Assembly (NCBI GenBank): GCA_047971685.1
Contig: JBKDZW010000003.1
Coordinates: 46,443 to 110,442, forward strand
Direction of reading: 5' to 3'
DNA length: 64,000 bases
Origin: JAJXWB01 sp047971685
GTDB taxonomy: Bacteria > Pseudomonadota > Alphaproteobacteria > Rhizobiales > Beijerinckiaceae
This document shows positions 51,644 through 59,122 of this stretch, one piece after another (position 1 is the stretch's first letter; each line of letters starts with the position of its first letter). Below the pieces are notes generated by a model, which saw nothing but the letters and a program-made list of their open reading frames with translations, searched no databases and was not told where the DNA came from. The position numbers and the translations under genes are program-made.

Positions 51644-52246
51644 CTAAAGCCCGCGCCGGCCGCGCGCGACAACGCGGGCGAGCGCTGCGGCGACCTGCGT
51701 TTCCGAGCGGCGAAAACTCTCGACATCGGGCGTCTGGATATTGACCGTAACATGGGCCGGGCGCGTGGAAGCGCCGTTGGCGGCGACGCCCAATTGGCCG
51801 TTGGGGCCGCGCGCCAGCGGCATGATCGCTTCCGCGCCGCGCTCGCCCATCAGGCCGAGCGAGCCGCCGGAACCGAAATAGGTGGGGCTTGCGACCACGC
51901 CGCCATCGGCGAAAGGCGCGGCCGGCAAACCGCCGCCCCCGCCGCCGAACAGGCCGCCGAGAATTGAGTTCAGGCCCTGGCTTAAAAAGCCCGCGCCGAC
52001 GCCGGCCATGGTCTGCGCCAGCGAAGCGGCGATGGTCGAAAGCGTCGCGTTGAAGGCGCGCCCGCTGGTGGACGCATTGGAAAAAGCCTTGACGAGATTG
52101 ACGGAGACTTTGGCCGCCGCCACGTTGATGCCGTCGAGCTGCGCGCGCAAGGCGGCAAGATCCTGCACGGCGAAAGCCGATGCGCCGGCAATGTCTGCAT
52201 CCGAAAAATCCGGGTCGCCGCTACTCGGCGCGCTGCGTCTGGCCAT
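51644..52246 (-). CDS. GTA short tape measure protein (RcGTA g11-like)
   Basis: A 200-residue protein that sets tail length. FNATLSTIAASLAQTMAGVG and LNSILGGLFGGGGGGLPAAP are followed by FADGGVVASPTYFGSGG and MGERGAEAIMPLARGPNGQL, the usual C-terminal signature of GTA tape measures. The short length agrees with the short tail of GTA particles. Starts four bases after the small TIGR02216 gene. Confidence 0.9.
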   Translation of the reverse strand: MARRSAPSSGDPDFSDADIAGASAFAVQDLAALRAQLDGINVAAAKVSVNLVKAFSNASTSGRAFNATLSTIAASLAQTMAGVGAGFLSQGLNSILGGLFGGGGGGLPAAPFADGGVVASPTYFGSGGSLGLMGERGAEAIMPLARGPNGQLGVAANGASTRPAHVTVNIQTPDVESFRRSETQVAAALARVVARGRRGL

Positions 52247-52250
52247 ATCG

Positions 52251-52418
52251 TCACCTGTCTGGAAAAGCGCGCATCAGCGCATCGAGTTTTTCGCGCGAAA
52301 TCGGCTCGCCATGCGGGCCGGCGCCGAACAGGCCCTGGCTTGCGGCATGAATTTCGCGCGGCGTCATAGTCCAGAAATCCCGCGACGAAAGCCGCAGAAC
52401 GCCGAGACCGAAGCGCAT
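52251..52418 (-). CDS. TIGR02216/DUF2376 GTA tail assembly protein (RcGTA g10.1-like)
   Basis: A short protein of 55 residues from the ATG at 52418, recognised by MRFGLGVLRLSSRDFWTMTP followed by EIHAA, the family core. The matching reading begins earlier (KFPWSEAM precedes this ATG), and the only start-like codon upstream is a CTG at 52472 inside the preceding stop, so the protein may be 73 residues. Such proteins are tail assembly chaperone partners of the g10 protein. Confidence 0.75.
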   Translation of the reverse strand: MRFGLGVLRLSSRDFWTMTPREIHAASQGLFGAGPHGEPISREKLDALMRAFPDR

Positions 52419-52468
52419 GGCTTCGCTCCATGGAAATTTTTCACGGGACTTTCGTGAGTTTTTCCGTA

Positions 52469-52816
52469 TCAGGCGTCCTGCGGCGCCGGAGGGCGCGGCT
52501 CGCCGCTTGAGCCTGCGAAGGTCGCGGCGACGAGATCGGCTGCAATCTGCACATATGCGTTGAGCCCGCCCTCGATGCGCATGGCGGCGACTTCCTCGTT
52601 GCTTACGCTTGCGCCGGCGCCGCGCAGGCCGCAGGCGATGATGATCTGGAGATCGCGCGCGGAGAGGCCGCCACGCTCGAAGCGCTCGGCAAGCGCGATC
52701 ACATCGCCTGCGCCGAAGGCTGTTTCAAGCTCGGCGAGCGCGCCGAGCGTCAGACATAATGTGCGGCGCGCGCCGCCAATATCGGCTTCGATTTCGCCGC
52801 GCAAAAAATTGGCCAT
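52469..52816 (-). CDS. GTA tail assembly chaperone (RcGTA g10-like)
   Basis: A 115-residue protein. RTLCLTLGALAELETAFGAG near the N-terminus and LSARDLQIIIACGLRGAG are the GTA g10 marks. It likely assists tape measure and tube assembly together with the following small gene. Confidence 0.87.
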   Translation of the reverse strand: MANFLRGEIEADIGGARRTLCLTLGALAELETAFGAGDVIALAERFERGGLSARDLQIIIACGLRGAGASVSNEEVAAMRIEGGLNAYVQIAADLVAATFAGSSGEPRPPAPQDA

Positions 52817-52822
52817 GGCTCC

Positions 52823-53233
52823 TCACAGCTCCGTAAAGGTCAGGGCGCCGGCGGATTCCAGCGCAATGTCGAAGGTGATCTCGGCGGCATGTTCGCCGCG
52901 CCAGTCGAGGCTGGAAATCTGGAAAGGACCGGCGACGGTTCCGAAATCGGGAATGACGATTTGCCAGATGCGGATGGCGCCGTCGAAGAAGACCTGGCGC
53001 ACGAGCGCATCGGAGGTCTGATCCTTGAAAATGCCATTGCCGGCCAGGCTTGCGCGGCGCACGCCGGCGCCGCCGAGCAATTCGCGCCAGCGCCCAACGG
53101 ATTCCGCATCCGTCGCATCGACCGTATCGGCGTTGAGCGCCAGTCTTTTGGTGCGCAGCCCGGCGATCGTCACGAAAGCCCCCGTTCCATCGTCGATCTT
53201 GACGAGCAGATCCTTGCCTTTCTGGGCGGCCAT
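52823..53233 (-). CDS. GTA major tail tube protein (RcGTA g9-like)
   Basis: A 136-residue tube protein of the TP901-1 major tail family: KGKDLLVKIDDGTGAFVTIA, WRELLGGAGVRRASLAGNGI and ISSLDWRGEHAAEITFDIAL. Many copies stack to form the tail tube. The ATG at 53233 opens on the family N-terminus. Confidence 0.9.
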   Translation of the reverse strand: MAAQKGKDLLVKIDDGTGAFVTIAGLRTKRLALNADTVDATDAESVGRWRELLGGAGVRRASLAGNGIFKDQTSDALVRQVFFDGAIRIWQIVIPDFGTVAGPFQISSLDWRGEHAAEITFDIALESAGALTFTEL

Positions 53234-53278
53234 GAATGTCTCCTTGGAATTGCGGCGCGCCCTGCAAGGGCGCATTGA

Positions 53279-53686
53279 TCAGTTTTCTTCGGTCGTTGCG
53301 CGAAAACGGATGTCGGCGCGCGCGTAGCGCCCGTTCTGCTCGCGCCGCGTCGCCGTTGTCATGAAGCGCAGGTCGATCAGGCGGTGGCCGGCAAGAGCCA
53401 GTTGCGCCTCGTCGAGCCGCGCGACGATACAATCTGCAATATCGAGCGCTTCGCGCGTTCCGCGCGCGCCGGACCAGACCGTGAGAACGACGAATTGTTC
53501 GGCGCCGCGCGAATTTTGCGCAGACCAGTCGCGCGTCTGCGTCTCTGCGAACGCCACGCGCGGGGTGGGCGCGCCCGGCGGCGCCTCGTCATAGACATGG
53601 GCGCCGCCGAGCATGGCGGAAAGCTGCGCATCCGCAGCCAGCGCCTGGAGAATGGCGCGCCGTAAGGCGAGGACGGGTGAGGCCAT
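53279..53686 (-). CDS. DUF3168 GTA tail terminator (RcGTA g8-like)
   Basis: A 135-residue protein closing the tail at the head side. LRRAILQALAADAQLSAMLG, HVYDEAPPGAPTPRVAFAET and ALDIADCIVARLDEAQLALA followed by GHRLIDLRF match DUF3168. The ATG at 53686 was chosen by family length. Confidence 0.9.
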   Translation of the reverse strand: MASPVLALRRAILQALAADAQLSAMLGGAHVYDEAPPGAPTPRVAFAETQTRDWSAQNSRGAEQFVVLTVWSGARGTREALDIADCIVARLDEAQLALAGHRLIDLRFMTTATRREQNGRYARADIRFRATTEEN

Positions 53687-53729
53687 GAAACACCTGTGCG
53701 GTTTGCATCGAAAATGCGTCGAGGCGCGC

Positions 53730-54062
53730 TCAGGCTGCGAATTCCTCGCAGACGCAAACGAGAAAGCGGCGGCGGCCATCGGGATCGAAGGCGGCGCGGA
53801 TCGACAGCGCGCGCGCGCCGATCCGAAAGCGCATGGGGCTTGCAACATCGAGACGCCAGCGCATGACGACATCGAATGTCACGACGCTTTCCTGCTCGCC
53901 GGCCACGAAGATTTCCGCGCCGCGCCTTGGCGATATTTTCAGCCAGACCGAGGCAAGCGGTTGCCACGCGCGCACCAGGGCGCCGGCGTCGTCGACAAAA
54001 TCGTCGGGCGCTTCGAGAATGGCGCGCGTGCGCAATTCGCCGACTGCGGCAAACCGGCTCAT
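53730..54062 (-). CDS. GTA head-tail joining (head closure) protein (RcGTA g7-like)
   Basis: A 110-residue protein. VGELRTRAILEAP, GALVRAWQPLASVWLKISPR, GAEIFVAGEQESVVTFDVVM and MRFRIGARALSIRAAFDPDG are typical of SPP1 gp16-type head closure proteins. Its ATG overlaps the stop of the preceding gene (54059-54062). Confidence 0.88.
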   Translation of the reverse strand: MSRFAAVGELRTRAILEAPDDFVDDAGALVRAWQPLASVWLKISPRRGAEIFVAGEQESVVTFDVVMRWRLDVASPMRFRIGARALSIRAAFDPDGRRRFLVCVCEEFAA

Positions 54063-54646
54063 GCGAGCCTCCGGCGCCGAAACGGCGCAATCAGCGCGGC
54101 GACGCGCAGCGGCAGATTTTCCGGGCCGGCCGCGCCGACATCGCCGCGATTGTCGAACCAGAAGGCCGTCAACGCGAGAATGGCGTGGCGCAACGGCGCC
54201 GGCGTATCCTGGGGGTCGCCATAACCGGCCACAAGGTCGATCTCCATGCCATCGGCCGGCGGACCAGACTGCGGCGGCGGCGAAAGAACGATCCTTGCCT
54301 GCTCGGGCGCGCCGAACAGGCGCCATGCGGCGGCGTCGAGCTGCTGCGCGCCGGCGGCATTGTAAACGCGCACGCCGGCGACCGATTGCACCGGCGCCAG
54401 CGGCACGACGATCTCGCACGTCCCGCCAATGGCGCGCGCGGAAAAATCCGGCCAGGCGTCGAGCACAAGCCGCCAGGTTTGCGTGACCAAAGCGCGGCGC
54501 GTCGCGGTTTCGACCAGCACGCGCGCGGCCGCAACAAGGCTGGCGATGGCGGCGTCCTCGTCGTTGGCGTCGAGGCGCAGCCAGGCGCGCGCCTCGGCCA
54601 GCGTCACGGGTTCGGCCGCTGGCGGGGCGATCAGAATGGATTGCAT
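54059..54646 (-). CDS. GTA head-tail adaptor (RcGTA g6-like, phiE125 gp8 family)
   Basis: A 195-residue adaptor. PVTLAEARAWLRLDANDEDA, ETATRRALVTQTWRLVLDAW, IVVPLAPVQSVAGVRVYNA and PAPLRHAILALTAFWFDNRG are the family stretches. It binds beneath the portal. The ATG at 54646 fits the family; a longer reading upstream would run into the divergent protease gene. Confidence 0.9.
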   Translation of the reverse strand: MQSILIAPPAAEPVTLAEARAWLRLDANDEDAAIASLVAAARVLVETATRRALVTQTWRLVLDAWPDFSARAIGGTCEIVVPLAPVQSVAGVRVYNAAGAQQLDAAAWRLFGAPEQARIVLSPPPQSGPPADGMEIDLVAGYGDPQDTPAPLRHAILALTAFWFDNRGDVGAAGPENLPLRVAALIAPFRRRRLA

Positions 54647-54680
54647 GATTTTCTTTCCCGCTTTCGCGGCGCGCCGGTCC

Positions 54681-55424
54681 ATGGCAAAAGACCCCATGTT
54701 TGCGCGCCCGTTGATCTTTTTCGTCGCCCTTTTGCCCGCGCTTGCGCCGGCGCCCGTCACGGCGCTGGTTGGCCCAACGCACGAGGCTGGCGCTTATGGC
54801 GCGCAGGCGGTCATGGTTCTTGCGCAAAGTTCGCGCGGCGCGGGCTTTTGTTCGGGCGCCGTGCTTGCGCCCGACATCGTGCTCACCGCCGCCCATTGCG
54901 TGGCGGCCCCGGCGAAGACCCGCGTGCATTATCGCGACAACGCCGGCGCGCCGGTTTTGATGAATGTGCGCCGCATTGCGCGCCATCCCGGTTTTCGCGC
55001 CAATGCGGTGGCGGCGCGCGCGAAGTCGATCGACCTTGCGCTTGTCGAAACGGAAGCGCCCCTGCCTGGCAATTTTTCAGCCGCGGCGTTGGGCGATGCC
55101 GGCAAAACCATTGGCGGCGTCTTCGATGTCGCAGGTTTCGGCGTGACGGCGCCGGGCGCCGCCGAAACATCCGGGCGATTGCGGCGTGCGCGGCTGTCGC
55201 TGCGCGCGCCCTTGTCGCATGTGCTGCTATGGCTCGACAGCCCCGACGGCGCCGGCGCCTGCACGGGAGATTCCGGCGCGCCGGTTTTCGAGAACGGCGC
55301 GCTGGTCGGCATTGTCGCCTTTGCACAGGGGCGCAACGGACGCGGGTGCGGCGGCCTTACGCAGGCCGTGCGCATTGCGCCGTACCGCCAATGGATCGAC
55401 GAGACGATTTCCGGCTGGCGGTGA
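54681..55424 (+). CDS. Secreted trypsin-like (S1) serine protease inside the GTA cluster
   Basis: A 247-residue protease with an N-terminal signal peptide (LIFFVALLPALAPAPVTA) and a complete triad: His72 in TAAHC, Asp118 in SIDLALV and Ser198 in CTGDSGAPV. Four cysteines could make two disulfides. It acts in the periplasm or outside. It is read against the flanking GTA adaptor and capsid genes: its start faces the adaptor gene start 34 bases away and its stop abuts the capsid stop with no gap. RcGTA has no such gene at this place as far as I know, so it is probably an acquired extra gene. Confidence 0.88.
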   Translation: MAKDPMFARPLIFFVALLPALAPAPVTALVGPTHEAGAYGAQAVMVLAQSSRGAGFCSGAVLAPDIVLTAAHCVAAPAKTRVHYRDNAGAPVLMNVRRIARHPGFRANAVAARAKSIDLALVETEAPLPGNFSAAALGDAGKTIGGVFDVAGFGVTAPGAAETSGRLRRARLSLRAPLSHVLLWLDSPDGAGACTGDSGAPVFENGALVGIVAFAQGRNGRGCGGLTQAVRIAPYRQWIDETISGWR

Positions 55425-56657
55425 TTACGACACGCCGAACTTCAACAGCTTGATTGCGTCGAAGGATTGCACGCCGCCGCCCACCCGCTTGGTGGTGTAA
55501 AAGAGCACGTAAGGTTTGGCCGAATAAGGATCGCGCAGAACGCGCACGCCCACGCGATCGACCACGACATAACCGCGCTCGAAATCGCCGAAGGCGAGCG
55601 CAAACGAATTGTCTGAAATGTCGGGCATGTCCTCGGCCTCGACCAGTGGAAAATTCATCAAGGTCGCCGGCGCGCCAAGGGTTGCCGGCGGTTCCCAGAT
55701 ATATTCGCCGGTCGTCGTCTTGAACTTGCGGATCGCTGCCTGCGTCTTGCGATTGGCCACGAAGCGCGCGTTCTGGCGGAAGCCCGCCTTGAGGGCGTAG
55801 ACCAGATCGAAAATCACATCCGATGGATCGGACGCGGGAAAAGCGGCCGACACGCCGCTGGCGATATAACCGATATTTCCGGTCGTCCAGGCTGCCTGCG
55901 GCGCAGTCGGATAGGCCAGAAAGCCTTTTGGCTTGCCCACGCCGTCGCCCGCAACGAACGCCGCCCCTTCCTGCTCGGCGAAAACGGTCGCCACCTCGTC
56001 GGCGATCCATTGCTCGATGTCGACGACGGCGTCGTCGAGCAGCGTCTGGGTCGCCGCCGGCATGGCGTAAAGCTCCATGGCCGGAAAGGTGAGATCGCAG
56101 AGCTGCTGATTGGCGGTTTGCGGACGAGCGTCTTCTTCCGCCACCCAGCCCGCCACAGGGCCTGTCGCGGAGAAGGCGCGCTTGAGCGAGGCGCCGGAAA
56201 TTTCCACGACATTGGCGATGGCGCGGATCGGCGAGACCGTGGACATGCGCCGCAATATCTCGCGCTCCGCAGGAATGGGCGCGAGATAGCCGCCATCCGG
56301 ACCGGAGCCGCGGCTCATCGCCTTCTGCTCGATCGACTTGAGGCCGTCCGCCTCGCCCGCGCGCATGTAGAGGCTGAAGGCTGCCTTGTGCTCGCGTTCG
56401 CCGGCGTCGCTTCTGGCGGAGCCGCCAAGGCGCGGGCGCCCGTTTTCGAGCGTGAAACGGTCAAGACGGCTTTTGGTTTCGTCGAGCGCGCGGTCGATGC
56501 GCGTCAGCTTTTCCTCGGTGAGAATGTCGGCCGACAGGCGCTGTTCGATCTGGCCGAGACGCTCGTCGTTGGTTTCGCGGAAGGCTGCGAAAGCACGATG
56601 CAATTCCTCGAAGGCGGCCGCCTCCGAAGCATAGGACTTGTTTTCCAGATTGGGCAT
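55425..56657 (-). CDS. HK97-family GTA major capsid protein (RcGTA g5-like)
   Basis: A 410-residue coat protein. Residues 1-100 form the helical delta domain with coiled-coil character (LEELHRAF-like start, DRALDETKSRLDRF), likely cut off by the protease. The coat core has MSRGSGPDGGYLAPIPAERE, GPVAGWVAEEDARPQT, EQWIADEVATVFAEQEGAAF, GVGKPKGFLAYP and KPYVLFYTTKRVGGGVQ. GAGGT precedes the ATG. Confidence 0.94.
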   Translation of the reverse strand: MPNLENKSYASEAAAFEELHRAFAAFRETNDERLGQIEQRLSADILTEEKLTRIDRALDETKSRLDRFTLENGRPRLGGSARSDAGEREHKAAFSLYMRAGEADGLKSIEQKAMSRGSGPDGGYLAPIPAEREILRRMSTVSPIRAIANVVEISGASLKRAFSATGPVAGWVAEEDARPQTANQQLCDLTFPAMELYAMPAATQTLLDDAVVDIEQWIADEVATVFAEQEGAAFVAGDGVGKPKGFLAYPTAPQAAWTTGNIGYIASGVSAAFPASDPSDVIFDLVYALKAGFRQNARFVANRKTQAAIRKFKTTTGEYIWEPPATLGAPATLMNFPLVEAEDMPDISDNSFALAFGDFERGYVVVDRVGVRVLRDPYSAKPYVLFYTTKRVGGGVQSFDAIKLLKFGVS

Positions 56658-56753
56658 GGAATTACCTCACAACAGATGCGCCGTCGCGCGAAATCGTCCC
56701 GCGCCGGACGGCGAAACGCGGGGCAGCGCCTACGGGCGCAATGGGTTTGGGTT

Positions 56754-57455
56754 CTAGAAACTTCGAGCCTGTTTCACCGCCGTCACGCGCGCCTGCGGCA
56801 GCATGGGGAACGTGACGAGCGAGATTTCCCAGAGATCGATCCTGTGCAGATGGCGCAGACCGGTCTTGCTATCGCGCGCTTCGCGCAAGGTGCGAAAGCC
56901 GATGGAAAGGCCGTCGATCTGGTTTTCACGCATCAATGCGAGGATCTCGCGGGCGCGCGCGACTTTCAGATTGAGGCGCCCCCGGACCTTGAGGCCGTAC
57001 GCATCCTCCTCCACCATTCTCCAGGCGCCGATAGGCTCTGCGGGATCGTGCTGCCAGAGCATCTTGATGCGATCCGCTCCACGCTTGCGCAGGGAATCGC
57101 GAAAGGCGCCGGACATAACGACATCGCCGCCGAGATCGGCGACGCCAAACAGGCTGGCGTACCCCTCGAACAGACCATCGGCTGCAACCTCGCCCAGGGC
57201 GAGCGGCGCACGCTTTTCTTCTGGCGCACGCGCAAGCGCGTGCGATGCATCCTTGGCAACCCCGCGCGCAAGCGCGTGCGATGCATCTTTGGCAACCCCA
57301 CGCGCAAGCGCGTGCGATGCATCTTTGGCAACCCCGCGCGCAAGCGCGTGCGATGCATCTTTGGCAACCCCACGCGCAAGCGCGTGCGATGCATCTTTGG
57401 TGAGCGCACGCGCAAGCGCGTGCGCCATGCCAACACGATCTATCCGAGCGAACAT
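56754..57455 (-). CDS. HK97-family GTA prohead protease with N-terminal 12-residue repeats (RcGTA g4-like)
   Basis: A 233-residue protein. The protease core starts near residue 78 (LALGEVAADGLFEGYASLFG) and continues with GAFRDSL, KMLWQHDPAEPIGAW (catalytic His) and GLSIGFRTLREAR (catalytic Ser). It would cut the capsid delta domain during assembly. Residues 18-75 consist of five tandem copies of KDASHALARGVA-type repeats encoded by 36-bp DNA units, an extension I do not know from other GTA proteases. No alternative start lies between the repeats and the core. Confidence 0.88.
   Translation of the reverse strand: MFARIDRVGMAHALARALTKDASHALARGVAKDASHALARGVAKDASHALARGVAKDASHALARGVAKDASHALARAPEEKRAPLALGEVAADGLFEGYASLFGVADLGGDVVMSGAFRDSLRKRGADRIKMLWQHDPAEPIGAWRMVEEDAYGLKVRGRLNLKVARAREILALMRENQIDGLSIGFRTLREARDSKTGLRHLHRIDLWEISLVTFPMLPQARVTAVKQARSF
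57226..57425. repeat. Five 36-bp tandem repeats within the prohead protease gene
   Basis: GATGCATC recurs at 57244, 57280, 57316, 57352 and 57388, exactly 36 bases apart; each is followed by a shared segment ending in CGCAAGCGCGTGC, with a partial unit before. Units one to four alternate between CCCCGCGCGC and CCCCACGCGC, pointing to a 72-bp second-order duplication. The period keeps the reading frame. Confidence 0.95.
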
Positions 57456-57474
57456 GTCGGGCTCCTGGCGGCGC

Positions 57475-57636
57475 TCAGCGCCCGCTCGAGTGTTTCGATG
57501 CGCGCCAGGTCTGCGTATGCGCGTGCTGCACGCGCTGTTCGAGCGTGCGCCAGAACTGGAGGATCACATCTTCGGGCTCGAGCCCCCCGTGTTTTTTCCG
57601 GGTGCGGCGCAAGCTATGACGAATGCGGAAAGTCAC
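57475..57636 (-). CDS. Small GTA-cluster protein of unknown function
   Basis: A 53-residue, strongly basic protein beginning VTFRIRHSLRRTRKKHGG and containing EDVILQFWRTLEQR. The GTG start overlaps the stop of the preceding small gene (GTGA at 57633-57636), which supports translation. It lies between portal and prohead protease. I do not recognise a family. Confidence 0.55.
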   Translation of the reverse strand: MTFRIRHSLRRTRKKHGGLEPEDVILQFWRTLEQRVQHAHTQTWRASKHSSGR

Positions 57637-57827
57637 AGGAGGTCTCCTCTGCCGAAACGGCGGTTGAAGCGCGCAAGCTCGCGCAGGAAAAACTCAAAGC
57701 GGCGATTGGAGGCGGCAAGTTCGCGCAAGGTATGCCAAAGCATTGCGGATGCCGCGCTCGCCCACAGAAACAGCGCGATATGCGCGAGATCGCCGCGCCT
57801 GGCGACGACGGCGACGACATCATCCAT
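57633..57827 (-). CDS. Small GTA-cluster membrane-like protein of unknown function
   Basis: A 64-residue protein with one hydrophobic helix (LAHIALFLWASAASAMLWHT) followed by a basic amphipathic stretch (LAASNRRFEFFLRELARFNR). Small proteins of this sort follow the portal gene in other rhizobial GTA clusters as I recall. Function unknown. Another frame over the same bases is less protein-like. Confidence 0.6.
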   Translation of the reverse strand: MDDVVAVVARRGDLAHIALFLWASAASAMLWHTLRELAASNRRFEFFLRELARFNRRFGRGDLL

Positions 57828-57931
57828 GATTTTCTCTCACGTTGCGGCACAGGGTCGGCGAAGGCGGCTCAGGCCTGCGCGCCCTTTTCTCCTGCGGCAA
57901 AGCCCAGCAGCTCGCGCTTTTCATCGGTCGA

Positions 57932-59041
57932 TCAAAACGTCGCGGCGTCCACGCACGCCCATTCGGCGGCGCGTTCTGCCGACAGCGCGTCGATGCGGTC
58001 GACATCGTAATCGAAGCGCAGGCCCGGCCATGCGGGCGTCAGCCAATGCTCGAAGGCGCGTTGCAGGCGCTGCGCCATGGGAATGACGGTCTGGCGCCAG
58101 AAGGCGGCGTTGGCCTCCTGATAATTGGCGCGCGTATTATCGCCGGGCAGGCCGAGCACCAGCGGCGGCACGCCAAAGCAGAGCGCGATTTCGCGCGCCG
58201 CCGCAGCCTTCGCCTCGATGAAATCCATGTCTTTCGGCGAGAGCGACAGCGCCTTCCAGTCGAGGCCGCCGTCGAGCAGCAGGGGGCGCCCCGCATTGGC
58301 GACGCCTGAGAAATTCTCCTCGAGTTCGTTCTTCAGACGGTCGAATTGCGCATCCGAGAATTGCGCGCCATCGCCTGCGCCATAGACGAGCGCGCCGGAA
58401 GGGCGCGCGGCGTTGTCGAGCAGCGCCTTGTTCCAGAAGCCCGCCGCATTATGCGTGTCAATCGCCACATGCGCGGCTGCGAGCGGCGGCAGGCCGTAAT
58501 GATCGTCGAGCGGATGGCCGAGCCTGATATGCATGACCGGCTCGACGCCTTCGCCGCGCATCGCATAGCGCACGCGCTCGCCTGCAAAGGCGTATTCATA
58601 TGCGCCCGGCCAGCCGTTCGGGCCGGGCACGACCGTCATGCGGTCGCTGCGCAGCGCATAGATTTCGCGCAGGCGCCCATCGACGGCCGCGCCCTCGACA
58701 TAAGCGTTGCCGAACAGCAGAAGATCGACCACGAGGCTTTCGACGAGATCGGTTGCGGTTTGCGCGGGGTTGGGGCGCGCCAGCAGATCGAGGAGCGGAT
58801 GCGCCGTCAGTTCCGCCCTGCCCTCGTAGAGCCGCCAGGGAATGGTCGCCGTGCATTCGGCGACCATGCGCACACAGCGATGCACGATGGCGTTGCGCTC
58901 AAAACCTTCGCGGGTGAGCGCCACATAATCGCGCGGCGTCCAGCGCGCGGCGCCGATCGTGTGCAGGGCGAGCATGGCGCTGGCGCGCGAACGTTTTTCT
59001 TCGCGCGCGGGCGCGCCGAACAGGCGGGACAAAAAAGACAT
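57932..59041 (-). CDS. HK97-family GTA portal protein, with in-frame stop before its C-terminal tail (RcGTA g3-like)
   Basis: A 369-residue portal, the dodecameric DNA gate of the capsid. EGFERNAIVHRCVRMVAECT, HPLLDLLARPNPAQTATDLV, LLLFGNAYVEG, KLKD-like ENFSGVANAGRPLLLDGGLD and PPLVLGLPGDNTRANYQEAN are the family marks. The reading ends WACVDAATF followed by TGA at 57932-57934, but the same frame goes on with STDEKRELLGFAAGEKGAQA and a second TGA at 57869-57871; portals of this family normally end in just such a DEKR-E-LGF tail. So either the tail has been lost by a stop mutation, or the stop is read through, or the base calls need checking. Confidence 0.9.
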   Translation of the reverse strand: MSFLSRLFGAPAREEKRSRASAMLALHTIGAARWTPRDYVALTREGFERNAIVHRCVRMVAECTATIPWRLYEGRAELTAHPLLDLLARPNPAQTATDLVESLVVDLLLFGNAYVEGAAVDGRLREIYALRSDRMTVVPGPNGWPGAYEYAFAGERVRYAMRGEGVEPVMHIRLGHPLDDHYGLPPLAAAHVAIDTHNAAGFWNKALLDNAARPSGALVYGAGDGAQFSDAQFDRLKNELEENFSGVANAGRPLLLDGGLDWKALSLSPKDMDFIEAKAAAAREIALCFGVPPLVLGLPGDNTRANYQEANAAFWRQTVIPMAQRLQRAFEHWLTPAWPGLRFDYDVDRIDALSAERAAEWACVDAATF

Positions 59042-59122
59042 GACGATCTCGTCTTCGATGCGGAAAGCAGAAGGAAGCGCCGCCGTCCTGCGCGCATTGC
59101 GCGCCGGGAAGGCGGAACGCGA

